Of a stretch of DNA of 15,412 nt, positions 7,159-14,511 are shown piece by piece (the first letter of the stretch is position 1; each line of letters begins with the position of its first letter). The notes under the pieces are model-generated. The model had not been told where the DNA came from. It made no database searches and was given only the letters and a program-made list of their open reading frames with translations. The translations under genes and the position numbers were made by a program. Source of the DNA: JARRQB01 sp965368585 (GTDB lineage Bacteria; Pseudomonadota; Gammaproteobacteria; Chromatiales; Chromatiaceae). The stretch covers positions 1 through 15,412 of the forward strand of contig CBDUNM010000126.1 of NCBI GenBank assembly GCA_965368585.1, given 5' to 3'.

Positions 7159-7683
7159 ATGAAGGCGGCGGGAGCATCAAGTGCTCGTGCCGCCTTTTTG
7201 ATCGCTGCAATTATGATGTTTCAGGGCGAAGCTCAAGCAACTGGCACAACATCCTCATGGCCGCCCGCGCCGTACAGACTTTCTGATGTTGAAATCTCTG
7301 TTCGGTGGTCATCCCCCAGGGCGGACCACACCCAACATTCAATGCGTTTGCTTTCCGGCAACAGTGCCAGGTTGAATGAAGGATATCAGGATGCGCGTGA
7401 AGTCCAGATCGAGCAACGAGACTTTGTCGCTTTGATAAAAGTGTTCTATAAAAGTCGCTTTTTTGATCAGCCTTCCGATCTCCATCGGTCATATTCGATC
7501 TTTCTCAACGATGATGGTTTGATTCAACATCAGTCGTCGTCGCCAAGCGACGCTGCTTTGGCAAAGATTTGTTTCTCGGTGCGGTCATTTGAAAAATGCG
7601 TTCTGGAGCCACGTGACTTGAACTCCGCTTATAACAATGCCCTGAGTGCGCTTTATGAAAGGCTCGTACTCAAGTCAGAATAG
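7159..7683 (+). CDS. Exported protein of unknown function
   Basis: The 174-residue product begins with a convincing signal peptide: MKAAGASSARAAFLIAAIMM, then FQGEAQA as the cleavage region. It is therefore likely periplasmic or surface-located. The mature part has no domain I recognise. It contains two Cys about ten residues apart (KICFSV and FEKCVLE) that could form a disulfide, and an RDFVALIKVFYKSRFFDQ segment that looks like an amphipathic helix. The frame is open from 7081, but the signal peptide fixes ATG 7159. No ribosome-binding site precedes it, and a strong terminator-like hairpin begins right after the start codon. It lies 43 bp behind the metalloprotease on the same strand; a joint role is possible but unproven. 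Confidence 0.6.
   Translation: MKAAGASSARAAFLIAAIMMFQGEAQATGTTSSWPPAPYRLSDVEISVRWSSPRADHTQHSMRLLSGNSARLNEGYQDAREVQIEQRDFVALIKVFYKSRFFDQPSDLHRSYSIFLNDDGLIQHQSSSPSDAALAKICFSVRSFEKCVLEPRDLNSAYNNALSALYERLVLKSE
7162..7199 (+). terminator. Intrinsic terminator of the PEP-CTERM gene, inside next gene's start
   Basis: AAGGCGGC (7162-7169) pairs perfectly with GCCGCCTT (7189-7196). An inner GAGCA/TGCTC stem (7172-7176 with 7182-7186) closes a 5-nt loop, and five T's end at 7199. This is a textbook Rho-independent terminator 46 bp after the metalloprotease stop. It overlaps codons 2-14 of the following exported protein. Confidence 0.8.
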
Positions 7684-8082
7684 CCCGGCAACTTGCTGCA
7701 CGCCTTTTATAAACCAATTTACGTCCCCCTCGGTCAAGGTGGTTGTCGTCCCGTGTTGACGGGATTCCAATGCGATCCAGAGGGGACGACGAGAGTGACC
7801 GGGGAGATACCCGAAAAAGAGAAAAGAGGCAGTACTGAAGAAGATGCTGCCACCGCTCAATAAGAGCATTGCCGCGATCGAGAAAGAAGAAGGCATCGCG
7901 GGATGTCCAGGCGTTACGGTTCCGCCGCTTGCCTTGGTTGCCTGAGACAGTGTGTCGAAGTGACTCTGATCCCTATAGAGCAACCGCTGAATTGCCGGCG
8001 TTTCGGTATCCATTAAAGGCCGAGATCCAGACGTCCGCGGTTTGCCGGTTGGCCTCGGTGCTGACCTGATGATAAGCAGCAT
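7675..8082 (-). CDS. Doubtful ORF with one hydrophobic segment
   Basis: A 135-codon frame on the minus strand overlaps the last 9 bases of the exported-protein gene tail to tail. Its only notable feature is a hydrophobic stretch (SIAAMLLLSGGSIFFSTASF, then LFFGYLPG) followed by RRPLWIALE, an arrangement that could be the membrane anchor and cytosolic start of a larger protein. It lacks a recognisable domain, a clear ribosome-binding site and a sensible N-terminus. It may be the tail of a decayed membrane protein whose upstream part has been lost, or chance. Confidence 0.2.
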   Translation of the reverse strand: MLLIIRSAPRPTGKPRTSGSRPLMDTETPAIQRLLYRDQSHFDTLSQATKASGGTVTPGHPAMPSSFSIAAMLLLSGGSIFFSTASFLFFGYLPGHSRRPLWIALESRQHGTTTTLTEGDVNWFIKGVQQVAGLF

Positions 8083-8373
8083 GAGTCTAGCGATCGGAGA
8101 TCTTGAAAATTGATTCGGATTTGAATGCGCTGTTGGATTTTGAGGCGCTCTGACCCAAAGACTCGGTCTTCGACTTCATGGCTCCCATGCAGCGCGGTCC
8201 CGCCATGTCCGTTCCTGGCCGCAAGCGCCAGTCCGACTCACCAACCGTTCATGGCATCCAAGCTGTTGAATTGCCCATCCCGGGAATGACTGTTCCTGTT
8301 ATACACCGGTCGTCCGCAGGATGAGGCCCGACCTGCAGGAGAGGGTCGAGTGCGGCCAACCGACTTCGTTCGA
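8083..8373. other. Noncoding gap, no gene seen
   Basis: These bases lie downstream of the c-di-GMP enzyme gene and contain no supportable frame. A CGACC/GGTCG hairpin near 8328-8350 is the only structure noticed. It has no T-run and is not called a terminator. Confidence 0.4.
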
Positions 8374-11181
8374 TTACTGTCTCCTTTCCGTATGTTGCTG
8401 ACGTTGTCGATCTAGACTGATTAGGCTATCAACAAATGAATCGATTGCGCTCGGTTTACCGAAGAGGTAACCCTGAAAGTGCTGACACCCGTGATGGTCG
8501 AGAAACTGCCTTTGAGCTTCCGTTTCCACTCCCTCTGCGATCACGTCCAGGTCCATCGCTTTGCTCATCGCGATAATCGTATTGACTATCGTCGCATCAT
8601 TGGGATCTGTCACGATATCGCGCACGAATGAGCGATCGATCTTGATTTGGTCCAAAGGCAACTTTTTCAGATATCTCAAAGACGACTGCCCAATGCCAAA
8701 ATCATCCAGCGAAAACTTCACGCCGAGCGATTTCAGCTCTCCCATGACCTTGACCGTTTCTTCGAAGTTCTCGAGCACGCTGCTTTCAGTCAGTTCCAGT
8801 TCCAGCAGAGAAGGATCGACATCTGTTGCATGCAGCACACGCCGCGCTTGGTTGGCGAAGTTCGGCTGGTGCAACTGTTTCGCACTCACATTCACGGACA
8901 AGGTCAAGCCCCTCGTGTGGGGCTCGCGTTGCCACTCATTCACCTGCTCGCAGGCTGCCTCTAACACCCACAAGCCGATCGGTACGATGAGTCCCGTTTC
9001 CTCAGCCAGTGGAATGAACTGATCCGGCACCACGAGACCCCGGCTCGGGTGTTGCCAACGCAGCAGCACCTCTGCCCCCATTGGACGATGCTGGCAGTCA
9101 ACCTGGACCTGGCAGTACAGATGGAACTCTTTTCGGGCTAGCGCGAGCCGTAAATCGGCTTCAAGTGCAGAGCGGGCTTCGAGCGCGATCTGCATCTGCG
9201 GATCGAAAAAGCGAATAGCATTGCGCCCGGCTCCCTTCGCCTGATACATAGCCACATCAGCGTTCCTGAACAGGACATCGACATCATCCTGATGTCCCAG
9301 AAACACTGCTATCCCGATACTCGATGTCGAGTAACAAAGGAAATCTTCCAATTCATAAGCCTGACTTAGCTCGGCACTGATCTTTTCTGCGACCAGTTCC
9401 GCCTGGGTTGCTGCATCGCCGGGCTCCTTGCTCAAATCTTCCAGCACCAACACAAATTCGTCACCACTTAGTCGCGCGACGGTATCGACATTGCGCGAGC
9501 AAGTCTTGAGGCGTCGAGCCACCTCGATTAGCAACTGATCGCCAATCGCATGACCTTTGGTGTCATTGACGACTTTGAAGTGATCGAGATCCAAAAATAT
9601 CAGTGCGCCATGCCGACCACTTCGCAGACTTTTCTCCATCGCCTGTCGGAGACGCTCGATCAAAAGGCGCCGATTGGGCAGTTGTGTCAATGGGTCATAG
9701 AAAGCGAGTTGATGAATCTCTTCTTCCGACTGCTTGCGCTGAGCTATATCGGTAAATACTGAGACATAGTTTTTTGCGTACCCTTTTTCGTCATAGACAG
9801 CCGTGATTGTCATGCTCTTCGGATAGATCTCCCCGCATTTTCGCCTATCCCAAACCTCACCCACCCACTTACCGGTTATATCCAACGTTGCCCAGATGGA
9901 CTCGTAATCCGCCGCATCCTGCCGACCCGCATCCAGGAAGTTCAGTTCTTTCCCAATCACCTCTTCAGACTCGTAACCGGTGATTTCCTCAAAGGCCCTG
10001 TTCACCCGCAGAATGTTCCTGGCCGCGTCCGTGATCAAGATGGCTTCTTGCGATTCAAATGTGGCGGCAGCAATACGCATCTCTTCCTCTGCCTCCTTTT
10101 TGGCTGAGATATCTCGAGATAAGAAGATGTACGTATCCGGCTTTCCCGCCGCGTTACATTTTCGCGAAGCCGACAATTCGAAACAGTGCAGACTCTGCGG
10201 CAGGGGAAGAATGATTTGCCGGCCAAAAGACGAGCCGTTTTTTTGTGCATCTCGAATCGCCCCTACAATCTGTTTTGCCGCATCCGCCGGCAAGACATCG
10301 GAGACGGATTTGCCCAGTAGCTCGCTCTTTGGCGCGTATAGCAGGTCTCCTCGCAAGCCCCACACGTTGATATGTATGCCGTTTTCATCCAGTTCGAACA
10401 TCAAGTCCGGCACGGTCTGCAACACGGCGTGGAGATTATTGTTGGCTTCTTGTAGGGATCGTTCCGCTTGCTCGCGTTCTTTGGAATTGCGGTAGCCGAC
10501 AATCAGCGTCGCGCAGGTGCTCAGAAACGGGGTCAACCAATCGACGAGTTCCACCGAGTAGCCAGCAGGATTGTTTGCCACGCCAATCATGCCGACCATT
10601 CTGCCGTTGAAAGAAAAAGGGAGTCCCATGAACGAATGCATCGCTGGGTGCCCTGGCGGCAGCCCCCCAGCACGGGGATCGTTTACCGGGTCGTTGGCAA
10701 TAACAGATTCCCCGGTCTTCAGTACCTCACCGAACAATGTATTCAGATTGCGGAACTCCATACCCTCTTCAGCGGTATATTTTTCGTAGAAGGCAAGCGT
10801 CTCTTCGTTCCATGCGATATTCGTTATCGAGTGCGTTTTCAGGTAGGGTGCCCCGTCATCCGCATTAAAAACCTCTCCGATAAACCCATATTCGCTGTCA
10901 GTAATGGAAAGCAGGATATCCAGGAGATCACCAAAGGACTCGCGGGACGCGGCCTCAACAATGAAACGCGCCTGTGCCTGGCGGATGGCATCGAGCATGG
11001 CCGACGAGTCGCGGGCACGCAAATCGCGGCGAGAGGCCAAGAATCTTTTTGTCACGGATTGAATTCCAGGTAGCCTGCTTCCGGGAAGCAAGAATGATGG
11101 GACCAGGCCCCGCTTGATGTCAAAAACATAAGGTGAAACCGCCGCGAAAATCATAGCGACCCGCGCGCTTCTTCCACGCAT
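8374..11181 (-). CDS. GAF-PAS-PAS-GGDEF-EAL cyclic-di-GMP sensor enzyme
   Basis: This 935-residue, apparently soluble signalling protein makes and/or degrades c-di-GMP. A GAF domain (about 66-230, beginning MLDAIRQAQARFI) is followed by two PAS domains (about 248-360 and 370-485; NRAFEEITGYESEEVIGKE is typical). Next come GGDEF (about 490-660) and EAL (about 672-915). The GGDEF signature is SGDEF (572-576), preceded by an RxxD inhibitory site RNVD (563-566) at the right spacing. The EAL signature is EVL (704-706). Other phosphodiesterase residues are present: Asn764, Glu796/Glu799 (ELTES), Asp826-Asp827 (DDFG), Lys847 (KIDRS), Glu883 (EGVET) and Gln903 (QGYLFGKP). Both activities are plausible, with phosphodiesterase likeliest. 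ATG 11181 follows an AGGG box at good spacing; ATG 10998, where GAF begins, is an alternative. No effector gene is adjacent. Confidence 0.93.
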   Translation of the reverse strand: MRGRSARVAMIFAAVSPYVFDIKRGLVPSFLLPGSRLPGIQSVTKRFLASRRDLRARDSSAMLDAIRQAQARFIVEAASRESFGDLLDILLSITDSEYGFIGEVFNADDGAPYLKTHSITNIAWNEETLAFYEKYTAEEGMEFRNLNTLFGEVLKTGESVIANDPVNDPRAGGLPPGHPAMHSFMGLPFSFNGRMVGMIGVANNPAGYSVELVDWLTPFLSTCATLIVGYRNSKEREQAERSLQEANNNLHAVLQTVPDLMFELDENGIHINVWGLRGDLLYAPKSELLGKSVSDVLPADAAKQIVGAIRDAQKNGSSFGRQIILPLPQSLHCFELSASRKCNAAGKPDTYIFLSRDISAKKEAEEEMRIAAATFESQEAILITDAARNILRVNRAFEEITGYESEEVIGKELNFLDAGRQDAADYESIWATLDITGKWVGEVWDRRKCGEIYPKSMTITAVYDEKGYAKNYVSVFTDIAQRKQSEEEIHQLAFYDPLTQLPNRRLLIERLRQAMEKSLRSGRHGALIFLDLDHFKVVNDTKGHAIGDQLLIEVARRLKTCSRNVDTVARLSGDEFVLVLEDLSKEPGDAATQAELVAEKISAELSQAYELEDFLCYSTSSIGIAVFLGHQDDVDVLFRNADVAMYQAKGAGRNAIRFFDPQMQIALEARSALEADLRLALARKEFHLYCQVQVDCQHRPMGAEVLLRWQHPSRGLVVPDQFIPLAEETGLIVPIGLWVLEAACEQVNEWQREPHTRGLTLSVNVSAKQLHQPNFANQARRVLHATDVDPSLLELELTESSVLENFEETVKVMGELKSLGVKFSLDDFGIGQSSLRYLKKLPLDQIKIDRSFVRDIVTDPNDATIVNTIIAMSKAMDLDVIAEGVETEAQRQFLDHHGCQHFQGYLFGKPSAIDSFVDSLISLDRQRQQHTERRQ

Positions 11182-11452
11182 CCCTAACGCCCTGAATTGC
11201 GCGCGTCATTGGTTTTGCCCGAAACTTCACTTATTCATTTTTCACGTATTCACCAGGGCAACCCCTTGAGCCACCGTCCCAGGACAAGGTTCGGCCAGAA
11301 CTGACGCCCGGAATGGTTCTTCTGCGTTTTCTGCGGAGTTAGAAAAGTGCAAACAAGGACTGTCAACATTTTCCTCTACGCGCACTAAACACTGCGGCGG
11401 ATCCGTTTTGCCACTCGAAATCATGGTGCGTCCCTGTTTTTCGTGTCGCCTA
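11182..11452. other. Gap between c-di-GMP enzyme and PII operon
   Basis: This 271-base stretch probably contains the end of the PII operon transcript and the promoter of the c-di-GMP gene, both on the minus strand. I see no strong terminator hairpin with a T-run. A 74-codon minus frame (11242-11466) overlaps the end of the second PII-like gene, has no known motif and is not called. Confidence 0.4.
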
Positions 11453-11800
11453 TTATTCAGCGGCAAAGGGCATCATCGGGTGTCCGCGAAGGACCGATTC
11501 CATGAAGATCAATCCTTGATGAGGCTCACCGAGCTCGGCGGCGGCAAAGAGCTGGACGAATAACTCATCTGCCTGAGGGGCTTCAACCAGCACCATCACG
11601 ACATCCCGCTCGCTCCACTGTATTTTACCTGGTCGTTGCTGCCCCGGGCGGTCGGTTCCACGCGCATGGTGGTGGGTCACCGAAAGGACCCCTTCGCGGT
11701 TCTCGACAAGCGCCATCAGCTCCACGCCGCGACCGCTGACGGTGATGAGAGTGATCAACTTTTTCTCTACACCGTAGCCGATGTGCCCCAATACGGTCAT
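11453..11800 (-). CDS. PII-like signalling protein (second of the operon)
   Basis: This 115-residue protein has the ferredoxin-like PII layout. Strand and helix 1 read KLITLITVSGRGVELMALV, strand 2 is EGVLSVTHHHARG, a loop (49-60) occupies the place of the T-loop, and strand 3 plus helix 2 read DVVMVLVEAPQADELFVQLF. The classical uridylylated T-loop Tyr and the TGKIGDGK-type B-loop are not present, so it is not a GlnB/GlnK orthologue and its ligand is unknown. The His triplet (43-45) could bind metal, which is conjecture. Its ATG overlaps the stop of the preceding PII-like gene in an ATGA, indicating coupled translation. PII trimers commonly plug or gate membrane proteins, and the operon partner is a DUF1538 membrane protein. 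With its neighbour it could form homotrimers or a heterotrimer. Confidence 0.75.
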   Translation of the reverse strand: MTVLGHIGYGVEKKLITLITVSGRGVELMALVENREGVLSVTHHHARGTDRPGQQRPGKIQWSERDVVMVLVEAPQADELFVQLFAAAELGEPHQGLIFMESVLRGHPMMPFAAE

Positions 11801-12180
11801 TCGCGTGACTCCACATGCGCCCCGAAGCGGGCCGCAACCTCGTGCGGGACATAAGTGGCCATTTTTTGCAGGCGGGTGAGCCAGAGCATGCCCATCCCCG
11901 GCGTGTCCATCTTGGCCGAGACGAACACACGTTCGAACAGACGGTCCGCCTGCTCGGCGGGTACTACGATGTAGACGATCTCTTTTTCAGTGTCGACCGT
12001 CAGACTGAGAATTCCCAGGTATTTCTGGGGAACGCCCGTACCGTGCGCATGAAAGACCGTTGCCCCCTGGGCCCCGGCTTCCAGGGCAACCTGGGCCACC
12101 AGGTCGGCCTTGCCACGCTGAACGATAACGGTGAGTAGCATGAGGTCGGTCAGCACGATCAGTTCATTGTGTTGTTGCAT
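11797..12180 (-). CDS. PII-like signalling protein (first of the operon)
   Basis: This 127-residue protein follows the PII fold. Strand and helix 1 read LMLLTVIVQRGKADLVAQVA, strand 2 is EAGAQGATVFHAHGTG (very like the PII EAGVQGMTV segment), and a shortened T-loop contains VPQKYLG. Strand 3 and helix 2 read KEIVYIVVPAEQADRLFERV, and MDTPGMGMLWLTRLQKM stands where PII has its TGKIGDGKIF loop. The changed B-loop suggests altered or lost ATP/2-oxoglutarate binding. The ATG lies 3 nt after the DUF1538 stop, with an AGGA box inside the end of that gene. It is probably cotranscribed and made in proportion to the membrane protein. The role as regulator of the DUF1538 protein is inferred from neighbourhood. 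Confidence 0.8.
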   Translation of the reverse strand: MQQHNELIVLTDLMLLTVIVQRGKADLVAQVALEAGAQGATVFHAHGTGVPQKYLGILSLTVDTEKEIVYIVVPAEQADRLFERVFVSAKMDTPGMGMLWLTRLQKMATYVPHEVAARFGAHVESRE

Positions 12181-12183
12181 GGG

Positions 12184-13881
12184 TTATCCTAATTTCAATT
12201 TGAATCTACGTTGTTGCAGATCAAGCCAGACACCGGTGGCGAGCACCGAAACGATCGGACCAACCGAGCACATGGCAAGGATTCCGAAGCCATCGGCGGT
12301 CTCGACCACTTGCGCCAGGCCGATACCGAGGGCGAGCAGCAGCGGCACGGTAACCGGTCCGGTGGTGACACCGGCGCTGTCCCAGGCGAGGTTAACGATC
12401 TCCTCCCGCGAAACATACGTCAGCCCCAGTGCCAGCGCATAGCCGCACAGCAGCAAGATCCACAGGGGAAGGTCGAACAGGATGCGGGCCACACCAAAAG
12501 CGGCACCCAGACCGACCCCAATCGCTACGGCATGAATCAGCGTGCGCTTGCGGAAAGCGCCGTTGGTGAGATTCTCCACGGTCATTCCCATGGCGTTGAG
12601 TGCAGGTTCGGCTACGGTCGCGCCGTAACCGATCGCAAACGTGAAAAGCAGCGTTAATCCGATACCGAGAACGAAGGGGTACAGCGGCTGGGCACCGGTC
12701 TCTCGATGTGGCGAGAAGGCCCAGGGGACATTGATTCCGGCCTGCTCTCCGAGCGCTACCAGGCCCGCGGTAAGGCCAACATTAAAGAGCGCCATGCCCG
12801 CGATAGCCATGGCAACGCCATAGATAAAGATGTTACGACGGTGGATCTTGAGGCGCAGCAGCAGGGTCTGCACCAGCACCAGTAACAGCAGCAGCGGCAG
12901 GATCGCCCGCAGGGCACCGATGATCTCGGGCATGGGCGTTTTCTGTTGCCAATCGTCAGCCACTTCTGGTGGCATCGGCAGCATCGCGCCCGCCCCCTGG
13001 CTCGTCAGATAGATGGATACGCCGAACACGGCGAGAATCGGGAACAGCGACGCCAGAGTCACGATACCGAAACCCGACAGCGGATTATCGTTGCGTCCCG
13101 CGGAGGCCGCGACGCCGACTCCGACCGCCAGGACCAAAGGCACGGTCACCGGCCCCGTGGTGATGGCACCGCAGTCCCAGGCCAGACCGATAATCGGTTT
13201 CAGATCGGGCTGCTGTGCGGCCCACGCGGTCACCGCAAGTATCGGTGGCACGATCAGCAGCACCAGCGTCTTGAGCTGCCATCCGAGCATCATGCGCACC
13301 ATCCCGACACTGACTGCCAAGCCCACACCGGCAGCGACCGAAAGCACCAGCCAGAAGGCGTAGGGTCCGAGCAGCTGCCGCAACCAGGGCGCTCGCTCGG
13401 CCGACACTGCACTGGCGGCGGCCTGCAATGCCCCGATCGCCGGTTCGGCAAAGGTCGCCGCTGCGCCGAGCAGCAGACTGAAGAGCAGCAGGACGGTGGG
13501 ATGTGTCTTTCCCGGCATGTGGAAGCCGACATTCTCAGCGAAGGGCATCAGACCCTGCTTCACACCCTCCATGAAGAACATCAGGCCGACGATCACCGCC
13601 AGGATTCCCAGCACGATCGATTCGGTGTCGAGCAATGAAGTGCGCAGAGCGAGCGCCTGGAAGCCCACCAGCATCAGCGCCAGCGGAATCACCGCGCGCA
13701 CTTGATCGACAAAGCGGACCGAGACGTAAGGGGTCAACAGGCGGTGTATATCGATAGCACGCAGACGGGGCCGATTCACGAGCAGCCGCTCAGCTTCAAG
13801 GGCCGATGAGTAGCTGATCCGTCGCCTGTTGCGTTGGATCTTGCTTAAGTAAATCCCGTAACGAAGCTTGTGCTCTTTCAA
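12184..13881 (-). CDS. DUF1538 duplicated integral membrane protein
   Basis: This 565-residue protein has a basic cytosolic N-terminus (1-55) and then many hydrophobic segments in two homologous halves. Each half carries the same pair of signatures: TFAEPAIGAL (143-152) and TVAEPALNAM (422-431), then LAWDCGAITTGPVTVP (233-248) and LAWDSAGVTTGPVTVP (498-513). The second signature of each pair is followed by a Gly-rich hydrophobic helix. Such internal pseudo-symmetry is usual for transporters and channels. I recognise the family as DUF1538, whose substrate is unknown to me. It leads an operon with two PII-like genes, which suggests PII-gated transport. The start is TTG at 13881, chosen because a near-perfect ribosome-binding site lies 5 nt upstream and no ATG in frame is better placed. 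It probably resides in the inner membrane. Confidence 0.85.
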   Translation of the reverse strand: MKEHKLRYGIYLSKIQRNRRRISYSSALEAERLLVNRPRLRAIDIHRLLTPYVSVRFVDQVRAVIPLALMLVGFQALALRTSLLDTESIVLGILAVIVGLMFFMEGVKQGLMPFAENVGFHMPGKTHPTVLLLFSLLLGAAATFAEPAIGALQAAASAVSAERAPWLRQLLGPYAFWLVLSVAAGVGLAVSVGMVRMMLGWQLKTLVLLIVPPILAVTAWAAQQPDLKPIIGLAWDCGAITTGPVTVPLVLAVGVGVAASAGRNDNPLSGFGIVTLASLFPILAVFGVSIYLTSQGAGAMLPMPPEVADDWQQKTPMPEIIGALRAILPLLLLLVLVQTLLLRLKIHRRNIFIYGVAMAIAGMALFNVGLTAGLVALGEQAGINVPWAFSPHRETGAQPLYPFVLGIGLTLLFTFAIGYGATVAEPALNAMGMTVENLTNGAFRKRTLIHAVAIGVGLGAAFGVARILFDLPLWILLLCGYALALGLTYVSREEIVNLAWDSAGVTTGPVTVPLLLALGIGLAQVVETADGFGILAMCSVGPIVSVLATGVWLDLQQRRFKLKLG

Positions 13882-13884
13882 CGA

Positions 13885-13894
13885 CTCCTCCTTA
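13885..13894 (-). promoter_or_regulatory. Strong ribosome-binding site deciding a TTG start
   Basis: On the minus strand TAAGGAGGAG precedes TTG at 13881, with 5 nt between AGGAGG and the start codon. This perfect anti-16S match compensates for the weak TTG codon and fixes the N-terminus of the DUF1538 protein. Confidence 0.8.
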
Positions 13895-14335
13895 CAATCC
13901 GGTAATAAGCCGTCTTTATGGCAACAATAAACCCTCCCTTTTTATCAGTCGAGAACTAGCGTTGTCCAGAATGATATAGGTCTGGGCGAAAGGCTCACCT
14001 GCTGAGCCATACCTTGGCCAAGCTGCAGAAACTCACCTCAGGTCAGGGTCGGCGCCCCTCCTGGTAACTGTTCTGCGTCCTTGTATGCCCAACCTCTCGT
14101 ACGCCGGTCGCTGGACAATCTCCAATCACCGCGAAAATCGAAGCCACCCGCTTTCTTCTCCCACGAGCACCTGACTGCCCGACCCCGTGGGCATCTCGAG
14201 CCCGCTACTTCATATATCAGACGCCGATTAGCGTCACGTAACCGTGGTCTGACCCTTATTGCTTATTTGCGCCTATTTGTCCATGCTGACAACGACACCG
14301 ACACCGAGCCGCAAATCGTCGGGCCGGTCGATGTG

Positions 14336-14359
14336 TGAACCGCCCCGGGAATCCCGGAG
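14336..14359 (+). repeat. IS-end-like segment (possible IS3-type terminus remnant)
   Basis: TGAACCGCCCCGGGAATCCC and the bases just after it resemble terminal repeats of some IS3-family elements in Gammaproteobacteria, and they include a CCGGGA-a-TCCCGG palindrome (14345-14357). No transposase or opposite end is visible, so at most this is a solo remnant. The resemblance is from memory. Confidence 0.25.
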
Positions 14360-14423
14360 CAATCGATCCGATGCAGTATCGCCCCCGAGTCGACCGTTCG
14401 ACCACAGGGTCGGCGCCGGCGAG

Positions 14424-14472
14424 GTGCCTGGCCAGTCTTAGCGGGTTCCGATACGTGCCTGTCCAGTTTAGG
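14424..14472 (+). repeat. 18-bp direct repeat upstream of the Usp gene
   Basis: GTGCCTGGCCAGTCTTAG (14424-14441) and GTGCCTGTCCAGTTTAGG (14455-14472) differ by one substitution and one single-base indel over the shared core. They are 31 bp apart start to start, close to three helical turns. They end 39 bp before the Usp start codon and could be tandem sites for a regulator, or a small duplication. Confidence 0.45.
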
Positions 14473-14511
14473 ATGTTGAGACAGAGTCGCGTTCGCCTAA
14501 AGGGATTCACA

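Larger units (their letters stand above)
13895..14511. other. Intergenic region between divergent operons
   Basis: About 620 bases separate the DUF1538 operon (minus) from the Usp gene (plus) and must hold both promoters. Visible structures are a GGCTCA/TGAGCC hairpin (13992-14008), an IS-end-like segment at 14336-14359, and an 18-bp direct repeat just before the Usp gene. The 85-codon plus frame at 14081-14338 has no motif and is not called. Confidence 0.5.

Noticed and set aside
10468..11073. 201-codon plus-strand frame opposite the GAF domain
   Set aside because: It is a shadow of the GAF-PAS coding strand, which carries recognisable domains throughout.
11242..11466. 74-codon minus-strand frame after the PII operon
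   Set aside because: It overlaps the end of the second PII-like gene, has no motif and lacks a good ribosome-binding site.
12946..13638. 230-codon plus-strand open frame opposite the DUF1538 gene
   Set aside because: Its composition (rich in Arg, His, Gln, Gly) is that of an antisense frame of GC-rich membrane-protein codons. It has no motif, and the opposite strand has clear duplicated family signatures and a perfect ribosome-binding site.
14335..14511. Upstream extension of the Usp frame by 59 codons
   Set aside because: The Usp fold begins at MKVLFATDG, which has its own AGGGA box. The extension has no homology and crosses an IS-end-like palindrome.
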